The translations under genes and the position numbers were made by a program. Under the pieces are notes generated by a model. That model was not told the DNA's origin and searched no databases. It saw only the letters and a list, made by a program, of their open reading frames with translations. DNA of 64,000 bases from Chitinophagaceae bacterium UBA1931 (GTDB lineage: Bacteria; Bacteroidota; Bacteroidia; Chitinophagales; Chitinophagaceae), in the NCBI GenBank assembly GCA_002337125.1, contig DDFJ01000001.1, forward strand, positions 682,001 through 746,000. The letters run 5' to 3'. Positions 1-8,568 of the stretch are shown here, piece by piece. How positions within the stretch are numbered: position 1 is the stretch's first letter; the number at the start of each line of letters is the position of its first letter.

Positions 1-1703
1 CCGACAGGGTTGACAGAAGCAATAACCTGAATGGTAATGTGTATGCTGATATTAAATTCAATGGTATTTTAAAAGGATTGAAATACAGGCTGAATGCCGG
101 TACAAATTACATCACAACACGCTATGGTTATTATGAAGGACGTAATACTGGTAATACAATAGGTAGTGCAAATACTTCAAGCTCTGAAACCAACAGCTGG
201 GTTGTGGAAAATATCCTTACCTATAATAAAGACTTTGGCTTGCATCATTTAGACTTTACAGGTGTTTACAGTGCACAGCAAAGAAAATATATTACACAAA
301 GTGCGGGTTCAAGCACATTTATTAATGATGAACTGTCATTTTATAATCTTGCGGCAGGTGCAACACCAACAGCAAGTTCATACCAGGACAGGTATGATAT
401 TGCTTCACAAATGGGAAGGATCAACTATTCTTACAACAGTAAGTATCTCTTCACAGTTACAGCACGTCGTGATGGTTCATCTGTAATGGGTGCCAATACA
501 AATAAATATGGTTTATTCCCTTCAGTTGCTCTCGGCTGGAATATCAGCAAAGAAAACTTCATGAATAATGTGAAATTCGTCAACAACCTGAAACTCCGTT
601 CTTCTTATGGTGCAACAGGTAATGAAGCGATTGGCGTTTACGGAACAATTACAACTGATGCCACTGCACGTTTCCCATTTGGCAGCACAGCAATGATTGG
701 TGTTTTGGCAAACAATCTTGGTAATGCAAACCTGCATTGGGAAACTTCAAAAACCTTCAACGTTGGTTTGGATTTTGGCTTACTCAACAACAGGATTAAT
801 GGTACAATTGACTGGTATAGTACAAGTACTGAAGATTGTATTCTCTATCGTAATATACCAAACGTAACTGGTTACAGCCGTATCTACGATAACCTTGGTC
901 AAACGCAGAACCGTGGTATTGAAGTTGTCATCAACTCCGATAACATTTCTACTAAAAGCTTCAGGTGGCAAACAACAGTCAACTTCTCTGCTAATAAAAA
1001 CAAGCTGATTGATATTTACGGTGATAAGAAAGATGATTTGGGCAACAGGTGGTTTATTGGTCACCCCATTGGTGTAATCTATGATTACAAAATGGTAGGA
1101 GTATGGCAGGTAGGTGAAGATGCTTCAAACTGGGATGCAAGTGCAAAACCTGGTGATCTGAAATTTGCAGATATCAATGGCGATAAAAAAATTGATGCAA
1201 ATGATAAGATGATTCTTGGTCAGACTGGACCTAAATGGACAGGCGGTTTAACCAATACATTCACATACAAAAATTTCAGCCTGAATATCTTCATTCAAAC
1301 TGTACAAGGTGCGTTGAAAAATAACGTAACACTTACTTATGCTGATGAAGCCGGACGTATGAATATTCCTGTACAAACAGGTTACTGGACTTCAACAAAC
1401 AAGAGCCAGACAAGACCTTCATTGGCTTACACCAATACAAAAGGATACGGCTATGCATCTGACAACAGTTATACTAGAATTAAAGATATCTCACTCAGCT
1501 ATTCTTTTAATCAGAATATTCTTGAAAAAATGAGACTCGGTTCTTTAAATGTATATGTAAGTGGAAGAAACCTTTACACATTCACCAACTGGATTGGCTG
1601 GGATCCTGAAAACAATTACAGTTTCAGAGGTTCAGGCGACTGGACAAACAACTACCCAATTACAAGACAGATTGTGTTTGGTTTAAATGTAACACTCCGT
1701 TAA
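1..1703 (+). CDS. SusC/RagA-type TonB-dependent outer-membrane transporter, 3' part only
   Basis: The reading frame is already open at base 3, so the 5' part (signal peptide, carboxypeptidase-like domain and plug) lies outside the window. The visible 567 or so residues form the C-terminal part of a beta-barrel of the SusC/RagA family, with many alternating aromatic and polar strands, a YLFTVTARRDGSS-type strand, the ATGNEAIG region, and a final strand ending GLNVTLR as is usual for this family. Such proteins import oligosaccharides across the outer membrane together with a SusD lipoprotein. The next gene, 23 bases downstream, is that SusD partner, and glycoside hydrolase genes follow. The GTG at base 39 is simply an internal codon. 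The family call is secure; the substrate is not visible. Confidence 0.95.
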   Translation, partial: DRVDRSNNLNGNVYADIKFNGILKGLKYRLNAGTNYITTRYGYYEGRNTGNTIGSANTSSSETNSWVVENILTYNKDFGLHHLDFTGVYSAQQRKYITQSAGSSTFINDELSFYNLAAGATPTASSYQDRYDIASQMGRINYSYNSKYLFTVTARRDGSSVMGANTNKYGLFPSVALGWNISKENFMNNVKFVNNLKLRSSYGATGNEAIGVYGTITTDATARFPFGSTAMIGVLANNLGNANLHWETSKTFNVGLDFGLLNNRINGTIDWYSTSTEDCILYRNIPNVTGYSRIYDNLGQTQNRGIEVVINSDNISTKSFRWQTTVNFSANKNKLIDIYGDKKDDLGNRWFIGHPIGVIYDYKMVGVWQVGEDASNWDASAKPGDLKFADINGDKKIDANDKMILGQTGPKWTGGLTNTFTYKNFSLNIFIQTVQGALKNNVTLTYADEAGRMNIPVQTGYWTSTNKSQTRPSLAYTNTKGYGYASDNSYTRIKDISLSYSFNQNILEKMRLGSLNVYVSGRNLYTFTNWIGWDPENNYSFRGSGDWTNNYPITRQIVFGLNVTLR

Positions 1704-1726
1704 TTGACCACTTAAAAATTATTACA

Positions 1727-3361
1727 ATGAAGAAAACTAATTTAATTATACTTAGTGTTTTTGCAGGGTTTCTGATCACATTCAGTTCCTGTAAAAAAAC
1801 ATTTCTTGATGAAGAAGTGTATTCTGCCTATGCTCCGCAAACTTTAACGGATTCATTGGGCTACGAAGCATCAGTTATCGGGATGCACAACCTGTTGAGT
1901 ACTTTTTTCAGTTACAGTGATCCCCAGGGATGGCCAAGTGTTTGGCATGCCGGAACAGATATCTGTTTTGTTCCCCCAACACAAAAGCAGGGAATTGAAG
2001 TTCCTTATTATGATTACACTCAGTTGATTTCTACTGATGGTGCTGCATCCTATACCTGGAACTGGGGCTACAAGATGATTAATAATGCCAACATCATTAT
2101 CAAGAATATTGAAAGTGGTAATGCCGGCAGCATGACTGCAAAAAACAAAAACAGTATAGATGGTGAAGCACGCTTCTTCAGAGCATATGCTTACAACATT
2201 CTTGCCACCTGCTTTGGAAAAGTTCCTTTGGTCAGAGAACCATTGACAGCTCCCAAAACAGATTTTGTGCGTGCATCACTTGACAGTGTAAATGCATTAA
2301 TTATAGAAGACCTTACGTTTGCAGCTGCAAATCTTCCAGAACCCAGCACACTTGGTTCAACAACAAAAACAAATGCGGATGGTAAACCAATTGCCCGTGC
2401 AAACAGATACCAGGCAATGCAATTACTTGCAGAAGCTTACCTGCGTGCAGGTAAACCGGCTTTGGCTGAAGCACAGTGCGATGCTATTATCAACAGCGGT
2501 AAGTTTGCATTAACCACTGCACGATATGGTATTAAAGCATCTCTTCCCGGCGATCCGTTTAACGATATGTTCTGGTATGGCAACCAACGCCGTTATCAAG
2601 GTAACAGGGAAGCCATCTGGGTAATGGAACAGGAAAATCCAAGTACTGTTGTAGGAGGTATTACTAATAACCCTCAGCAACGCCGTAACTGGGGTGCAGC
2701 ATATTACCAGATTTCAGGTATGAAGATTTGTGATTCATTAGGCGGTCGTGGTATTGCACGTATGCGTTTAACCAACTGGGTTGTGTATGATTTGTATGAA
2801 ACAAATGATATGCGTAATTCACAATACAACCTGCGCAGGAAATTCTATTACAACACAGTTGGTGCTGCCAACTATGGTCAGCAGGTACCTTACACAGGTT
2901 CAGATACAATTTTCAAAATTGCACCTCACACTACAAAATGGTATGAGTTTAACCCGAATGATGAATTTGGTTTTGCAATGGTGAATAAAGATTTTATCCT
3001 GATGCGTTTAGGTGAAACTTACCTGTTGAAAGCTGAAGCCCAGTTTAAACAAGGTAACACAAGCGGTGCTGCTATAACTTTAACTACGTTAAGAGCAAGA
3101 TCAAATGCATCTGCAGTAAGTGCTTCACAAGTAACATTAGACTTTATCCTGGATGAAAGAGCAAGAGAACTTCTTGCCGAAGAAAACAGGAGAATGACTT
3201 TGATGCGCACAGGTACATTGGTTGACAGAACAACAAGGTACAATACTCAAGCAATTAACCCTGTATTAGGCATCAGTGCGAAGAACTTACTTATGCCAAT
3301 ACCTCAAACAGAAATTAACCTGAATAAAGATGCTGTATTAGAGCAAAATCCAGGTTATTAA
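1727..3361 (+). CDS. SusD/RagB-type glycan-binding lipoprotein
   Basis: A 544-residue protein with a lipoprotein signal peptide: the hydrophobic stretch ends at SSC and Cys22 would be the lipidated residue. SusD family signs include EARFFRAYAYNIL near residue 150, a TPR-like helical body, RLGETYLLKAEAQ near residue 430 and the terminal region with PIPQTEINLN and NPGY. It sits on the cell surface and caps the barrel of the SusC protein encoded immediately upstream, binding the incoming glycan. The gene is followed by a strong terminator-like hairpin, which may lower read-through into the enzyme genes behind it. Glycan specificity cannot be read from the sequence. Confidence 0.96.
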   Translation: MKKTNLIILSVFAGFLITFSSCKKTFLDEEVYSAYAPQTLTDSLGYEASVIGMHNLLSTFFSYSDPQGWPSVWHAGTDICFVPPTQKQGIEVPYYDYTQLISTDGAASYTWNWGYKMINNANIIIKNIESGNAGSMTAKNKNSIDGEARFFRAYAYNILATCFGKVPLVREPLTAPKTDFVRASLDSVNALIIEDLTFAAANLPEPSTLGSTTKTNADGKPIARANRYQAMQLLAEAYLRAGKPALAEAQCDAIINSGKFALTTARYGIKASLPGDPFNDMFWYGNQRRYQGNREAIWVMEQENPSTVVGGITNNPQQRRNWGAAYYQISGMKICDSLGGRGIARMRLTNWVVYDLYETNDMRNSQYNLRRKFYYNTVGAANYGQQVPYTGSDTIFKIAPHTTKWYEFNPNDEFGFAMVNKDFILMRLGETYLLKAEAQFKQGNTSGAAITLTTLRARSNASAVSASQVTLDFILDERARELLAEENRRMTLMRTGTLVDRTTRYNTQAINPVLGISAKNLLMPIPQTEINLNKDAVLEQNPGY

Positions 3362-3386
3362 TAAGCAGTCGTTTTGGGTCCAAAAA

Positions 3387-3418
3387 GCCGGGGAACGTTC
3401 TGTTCCCTGGCATTTTTT
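3387..3418 (+). terminator. Rho-independent terminator-like hairpin after susD
   Basis: A 10-bp stem (3387-3396 with 3402-3411, one G-T pair) with a 5-base loop is followed by six T residues. It stands between SusD and the first glycoside hydrolase gene, which has the same orientation. Confidence 0.8.
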
Positions 3419-3525
3419 ATGAATTGAACAAACCCGTTTTAAAATCCTTTTCTAAAAACTTTAATCAACCAGCCGATAAATCAGTAGCCAATAATGTTTT
3501 TAACCAGAATCAGATAATTTTAAAG

Positions 3526-6500
3526 ATGAAATCAAAATTGAATTACCGGTCAATTGTCATTACACTTCTTTGTTTGAATGTTACAACTATTTCGTTTGGT
3601 CAGCAAACCAAACAGAACGATTGGGAGAACCCGCAATTGTTTGAACTGAATAAGGAAGTTCCTCATGCAACGTTTATGTTATTTACCAATGAAAAAGATG
3701 TGATTGCTGATGATTACAGCAAATCTTCCTTTCATCAGTCATTAAACGGAACCTGGAAATTTATTTATGCGGATAAATATGCAAACCGCATCAAGGATTT
3801 TTATCGTACCGATCTCAACATATCGCAATGGAGTGATATTGCTGTGCCATCGAACTGGGAAATAAAAGGATTTGGTACACCCATCTACACCAACATCACT
3901 TATCCTTATCCGAAAAACCCACCATTCATTGGAGAAAACAATCCTGTTGGTACTTACCGCAAAGAATTTATGGTGGATGAAAAATTAGCAGGAAAAGAAA
4001 TTATACTGCACTTCGGTTCCATTACCGGTTGTGCATTTGTATACATTAATGGACAAAAAGTTGGATTAACAAAAGCTTCTAAAACAGTAGCTGAATTCAA
4101 CATTACTTCTTATCTCAAAAAAGGAAAAAATTTACTGGCCATTCAAGTGTTTCGCTGGCACGACGGCAGTTACATGGAAGACCAGGATTTCTGGCGCATC
4201 AGTGGTATTGAAAGGGATGTGTTTCTGTTTGCGATGCCTAAACTTACAATCTGGGATTTCTTTTTGAAACCTGATCTCGATGCCCAATATAAAAATGGCA
4301 TATTCAGTGCTGATGTTACACTGAGAAAATTCAAAAACTATACAACAAAAAACGGAACTGTAACAGTTTCTGTTCTCGATAAAAATGGACGTTCGGTTTA
4401 TTCTCAATCACAAAAATTTGTAACTGGTAACGACAGTCTGCAAACCGTTTCTTTCAGCGGCACAATTGCTGATGTATTGAAGTGGAGTGCTGAGCAACCC
4501 AATCTTTACGATTGCATCATCACCTTAAAAAATGAAGCAGGTGCAGTAGTGGCAACTACCGGTTCAAAGATCGGTTTCAGAAAAATTGAAATTAAAAATA
4601 CACAGTTACTGGTAAATGGCGTTGCAACCATGATGCATGGTGTTGACCGGCATGAACACGATGATCTCAATGGTCATGTGCCCAATAAAGCACTGATGAT
4701 AAAAGATCTTCAGTTGATGAAGCAGTACAACATCAATGCAGTTCGTTGCTCACATTATCCTAATGATCCGCTTTGGTATAAACTCTGCGACAAGTATGGT
4801 ATTTACCTGATTGATGAAGCAAATATTGAAAGTCATGGACTGGATCCTGATCCTCCATCAAAACATATTTCGTTTTTACCTGAATGGGCAGCTGCACATT
4901 TAGACAGGCACAGGCGCATGGTTGAGCGTGATAAAAACCATCCTTCAGTCATCATCTGGAGTTTGGGTAATGAATGTAAAAACGGACCTGCTTTTGAAAA
5001 CGGTTACAAATGGATCAAGCAAAGAGATAATACAAGACCTGTGCAATTTGAACGTGCAGGTGAAAACTTCAATACAGATATTGTTTGCCCGATGTATCCT
5101 TCCATCAGCAGCATGAAACGTTATGCAGCTGATACAACCAAAACACGTCCGTACATTATGTGTGAGTTTTCACATGCAATGGGCAACAGTAACGGAAACT
5201 TCCGTGAGTATTTTGATGTGATCAAAACAAGTAAACACATGCAGGGTGGTTTTATCTGGGACTGGGTTGACCAGGGTTATAAACAAACAGATAAAAGCGG
5301 TAATGTGTTCTGGGGTTATGGTGGCGATTTGGGAAGTTTTAATTATTACAACGATGAAAACTTTTGCTGCAATGGTTTAATTGCTGCTGATCGTACTATT
5401 CATCCGGGTTTGAATGAAGTAAAAAAAGTTTACCAGAACATCAATTTCTATACAAAAGATATCAGCACTGGTGTAATCACCGTTCGTAACGATTATGATT
5501 TCACCAATCTTGATCAATATAATTTTTCGTATGTACTGGTGAAAGATGGCAAGCCAGTTTACAACGGTTCATTTAAAGTAGAACTTGCAGCTCACCAGCA
5601 AAAAGAAGTGAAGCTTGCAATACCTGCTGATAAAGTTGCTGAAGCTGCAGAATATTTCATCAACGTTTTTGCAACTGTTTCTGAACAAAGTAAAACAGAA
5701 TTGTTAGCTGTTGGTCATGAGCTGGCAAGAGAACAATTTAAACTCAGCGGCGATTATTTTACAAGAAATAAAACAATCAGCGGAACATTAAAAATTCAGA
5801 AAGAAACAGATAGGTTAAGTTTTCAGTCGGGAAATATTTCCGGTGAAGTTGATCTGCGCTGGGGTACAATCAGGAACTATTCTTCAAAATCCGGTATGCA
5901 GATCAATCGTTTTCCTGAACCATATTTCTGGCGTGCACCAACTGATAATGATTTTGGAAACAGCATGCAGCAATCGCTGGGCATCTGGCGTTCGGCTCAT
6001 CAAAACAGGAAATTAAAAAACATCACTATTGGTGAACAAACTGTTGATGGCGTTTCAGTAAAAGCTGAGTTTGAATTAACAGGTATTGCTGTTCCTTATA
6101 CCGTTGAATATTTTATACAGAATGATGGCAGTGTGAAAATAACTGCATCCATTGATATGACGGGAAGAGATTTACCTGAGCTCCCACGCTTTGGTATGCG
6201 TATGCAATTACCCAATGAATACGATAGCCTGCAGTATTATGGCCGTGGCCCCTGGGAAAATTACAGCGACCGTAAGGAATCATCGTTCATTGGTTTCTTT
6301 GCTGATAATGTAAAGAACCAGTTTACATCAAACTATATCCGTCCGCAAGAGAATGGTTATAAAACGGATGTGCGCTGGTTAACATTAACCAACAGCAAAG
6401 GAGCAGGTATTTATGTTGAAGGTGTTCAGCCAATCTGTTTCAGTGCATTGAATCATTCAACTGAAAGTCTTGATCCGGGCATGACCAAAAAGCAACAGCA

Positions 6501-6666
6501 TCCTTCTGATCTTCCGCATGATGAAAATGTGAATCTGCAGATTGATCTCAATCAACGAGGAGTGGGAGGTGATAACAGCTGGGGTGCATTGCCACATGAT
6601 CAATACCGTTTACTGGGAAAAACGTACACTTACAGTTTCGTTATTAAATTAGTTGAAGGAAATTAA
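3526..6666 (+). CDS. Glycoside hydrolase family 2, LacZ-like beta-galactosidase
   Basis: A 1046-residue enzyme with a signal peptide (MKSKLNYRS... ending in SFGQQ), so it is exported to the periplasm or beyond. The order is typical of long GH2 beta-galactosidases: jelly-roll sugar-binding domain, immunoglobulin-like domains, TIM barrel, and a C-terminal beta-galactosidase small-chain domain. Glu483 in SLGNECKNG matches the acid/base and Glu547 in MCEFSHAMGNS matches the nucleophile of E. coli LacZ, and the GGFIWDWVDQG stretch that follows is also conserved. The frame is open upstream to a TTG at 3424, but that would place 34 polar residues before the signal peptide, so the ATG at 3526 is chosen. 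It probably removes terminal beta-galactose from oligosaccharides imported by the SusCD pair. Confidence 0.93.
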   Translation: MKSKLNYRSIVITLLCLNVTTISFGQQTKQNDWENPQLFELNKEVPHATFMLFTNEKDVIADDYSKSSFHQSLNGTWKFIYADKYANRIKDFYRTDLNISQWSDIAVPSNWEIKGFGTPIYTNITYPYPKNPPFIGENNPVGTYRKEFMVDEKLAGKEIILHFGSITGCAFVYINGQKVGLTKASKTVAEFNITSYLKKGKNLLAIQVFRWHDGSYMEDQDFWRISGIERDVFLFAMPKLTIWDFFLKPDLDAQYKNGIFSADVTLRKFKNYTTKNGTVTVSVLDKNGRSVYSQSQKFVTGNDSLQTVSFSGTIADVLKWSAEQPNLYDCIITLKNEAGAVVATTGSKIGFRKIEIKNTQLLVNGVATMMHGVDRHEHDDLNGHVPNKALMIKDLQLMKQYNINAVRCSHYPNDPLWYKLCDKYGIYLIDEANIESHGLDPDPPSKHISFLPEWAAAHLDRHRRMVERDKNHPSVIIWSLGNECKNGPAFENGYKWIKQRDNTRPVQFERAGENFNTDIVCPMYPSISSMKRYAADTTKTRPYIMCEFSHAMGNSNGNFREYFDVIKTSKHMQGGFIWDWVDQGYKQTDKSGNVFWGYGGDLGSFNYYNDENFCCNGLIAADRTIHPGLNEVKKVYQNINFYTKDISTGVITVRNDYDFTNLDQYNFSYVLVKDGKPVYNGSFKVELAAHQQKEVKLAIPADKVAEAAEYFINVFATVSEQSKTELLAVGHELAREQFKLSGDYFTRNKTISGTLKIQKETDRLSFQSGNISGEVDLRWGTIRNYSSKSGMQINRFPEPYFWRAPTDNDFGNSMQQSLGIWRSAHQNRKLKNITIGEQTVDGVSVKAEFELTGIAVPYTVEYFIQNDGSVKITASIDMTGRDLPELPRFGMRMQLPNEYDSLQYYGRGPWENYSDRKESSFIGFFADNVKNQFTSNYIRPQENGYKTDVRWLTLTNSKGAGIYVEGVQPICFSALNHSTESLDPGMTKKQQHPSDLPHDENVNLQIDLNQRGVGGDNSWGALPHDQYRLLGKTYTYSFVIKLVEGN

Positions 6667-6678
6667 TTTATTTATAAG

Positions 6679-7530
6679 ATGAGCAAAGATATATTCCGGG
6701 TCTTTCCATTTTTGATATGGGTGATGGCCTGCAGTCATCCTGTAAAAAAACTGGAACAAACAAACAGTAAAGATGGCTATACGTTGGTATGGGCTGATGA
6801 GTTTAATCAAAAGGGAAGACCCGATACATCTAACTGGAATTATGAACAGGGTTTTGTTCGTAATGAAGAACTGCAGTGGTATCAACCGGAAAATGCAAAC
6901 TGTGAAAACGGTATATTGATTATTGAAGCAAAAAAAGAATCAAGACCCAATCCAAACTATAATGCAGAAAGTAAAGACTGGCGAAAGAAACGTTCAACAA
7001 TTGATTATACATCTGCTTGTTTAATTACAAGAAACAAACAGCAATGGTTGTATGGTCGTTTTGTAATGCGGGCAAGAATTGATATCAGTAAAGGTATGTG
7101 GCCTGCCTGGTGGACTTTGGGTGTAAGCAAACCCTGGCCCGCTAATGGCGAAATTGATATTATGGAATATTACCGTGGTAAACTGCTGGCAAATATTGCT
7201 TGTCTTGGCAGCAACCGCAACGCTTATTGGTTCAGCAAAACGTTTAAAACAGATTCATTGGGTGGTACAGCATGGGCAAGCCAGTTTCATACATGGCGGA
7301 TGGACTGGACAGAAGAATTCATTGCATTGTATTGCGATGACCAGCTGCTCAATAAAGTAAATCTTGAACAACTGGTAAATAAAGATGGGAGTGGATTTAA
7401 TCCTTTCAAACAACCACATTACATGCTGCTGAATTTAGCATTGGGCGGAATGAATGGTGGTGATCCTTCTTCAACAACATTTCCAAGTAAGTTTGAAATT
7501 GATTATGTACGGGTGTACCAGAAAAAATAA
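6679..7530 (+). CDS. Glycoside hydrolase family 16 lipoprotein (endo-beta-glycanase)
   Basis: A 283-residue protein with a lipoprotein signal peptide (VMAC, Cys18) and a GH16 jelly-roll. The active-site signature EIDIME is present with Glu158 (nucleophile), Asp160 and Glu163 (acid/base). The KGMWPAWWTLG strand before it and the final FEIDYVRVYQK strand are also typical. GH16 enzymes cut internal beta-1,3 or beta-1,4 linkages in laminarin, mixed-linkage glucan, galactans, agar or carrageenan. The sequence looks most like the laminarinase/galactanase type, but specificity is uncertain. As a lipoprotein it may be the surface endo-enzyme that makes fragments for SusCD. It starts 12 bases after the GH2 gene in a tightly packed operon. 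Confidence 0.93.
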   Translation: MSKDIFRVFPFLIWVMACSHPVKKLEQTNSKDGYTLVWADEFNQKGRPDTSNWNYEQGFVRNEELQWYQPENANCENGILIIEAKKESRPNPNYNAESKDWRKKRSTIDYTSACLITRNKQQWLYGRFVMRARIDISKGMWPAWWTLGVSKPWPANGEIDIMEYYRGKLLANIACLGSNRNAYWFSKTFKTDSLGGTAWASQFHTWRMDWTEEFIALYCDDQLLNKVNLEQLVNKDGSGFNPFKQPHYMLLNLALGGMNGGDPSSTTFPSKFEIDYVRVYQKK

Positions 7531-7536
7531 AACAAC

Positions 7537-8538
7537 ATGAGTTTTGTAAAACGATTGCCGGTTACTGTATTTTTTCTTTTCAGTTTTATTGCAGCATTTG
7601 CACAGTACCGTCAGCCGGTTGTAAAAGAAAATGTTGATATAGATTCGATCCGTTTAAGTGATCCGTTTATTCTTGCAGATAAAAATACATCCACTTATTA
7701 CATGACAGGTACAGGTGGTTTGTTATGGAAGAGTAAGGATTTAAAAAAATGGACAGGCCCTTTTGTTGTTGCCAAAACAGATTCAACATCATGGATGGGC
7801 GCTCATCCAATGATCTGGGCTGCAGAAATTCATTATTACAAAGGCAGCTATTATTATTTCGCCACGTTCACCAACAGAAATGTAAAGATTGATACGGTTA
7901 AAGGCAATGTCATTGAACGTCGTGCATGTCATGTGCTGGTGAGTGATAAAGCCGAAGGACCTTGTGTTCCTTTTGGCGACTCCATCTATCTTCCAGCCAA
8001 TAAACCAACATTGGATGCAACATTCTGGATTGATAAAGATGGAAAGCCTTACATGATTTATTGCCATGAATGGTTGCAGAACTGGAATGGTACTGTTGAG
8101 AAAATTGAACTGAAAAAAGATTTAAGCGGCACAATTGGGGAAGGAAAAATTCTGTTTCGTGCAAAAGAATCACCTTGGAGTAAAGAGAAAGATGAAAACG
8201 GAACTATCGTTCCGAATAAAGTAACTGATGGACCGTTTTTATTTCGCACACAAACAGGGAAGCTGGGTATGATCTGGACAAGCTGGGTGTTTGATGTATA
8301 CACACAGGGAGTAGCCTATTCGCAAAGCGGAACATTAAACGGGCCGTGGATACAGGAAAAAGAACCTGTTACGCCTCCCGATTTCGGGCATGGAATGTTG
8401 TTCAGAACATTTGAAGGAAAACTGCTGATGGTATTGCACAGTCATAAAAATGTGAATGGTCGTTATATTCGTGTTCCGCATTTATTTGAAGTAGATGATT
8501 CGGGCGATAAGATCATTGTTGGTAAAGCATTTAATTAA
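7537..8538 (+). CDS. Glycoside hydrolase family 43-like five-bladed propeller enzyme
   Basis: A 333-residue protein with a signal peptide cleaved near AFAQ. The fold signs are those of GH43: Asp42 in RLSDPFIL (catalytic base), Asp160 in LDATFW (second acid), and repeated blades of the GKPYMIYCHEW and GKLGMIWTSW type. At the place of the usual Glu general acid the sequence reads VTDGPF, giving Asp231. My recollection is that some Bacteroidota GH43-like groups carry TDGP here, so this may be a subfamily trait rather than loss of activity. GH43 members are arabinofuranosidases, arabinanases, xylosidases or exo-galactanases. It starts six bases after the GH16 stop codon. Confidence 0.87.
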   Translation: MSFVKRLPVTVFFLFSFIAAFAQYRQPVVKENVDIDSIRLSDPFILADKNTSTYYMTGTGGLLWKSKDLKKWTGPFVVAKTDSTSWMGAHPMIWAAEIHYYKGSYYYFATFTNRNVKIDTVKGNVIERRACHVLVSDKAEGPCVPFGDSIYLPANKPTLDATFWIDKDGKPYMIYCHEWLQNWNGTVEKIELKKDLSGTIGEGKILFRAKESPWSKEKDENGTIVPNKVTDGPFLFRTQTGKLGMIWTSWVFDVYTQGVAYSQSGTLNGPWIQEKEPVTPPDFGHGMLFRTFEGKLLMVLHSHKNVNGRYIRVPHLFEVDDSGDKIIVGKAFN

Positions 8539-8568
8539 ATCAGCCACACTAAATTTACAAAACCACTA

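Noticed and set aside
3424..3525. Longer GH2 protein with TTG start at 3424
   Set aside because: It would put 34 polar residues before an evident signal peptide and begins right behind a terminator.
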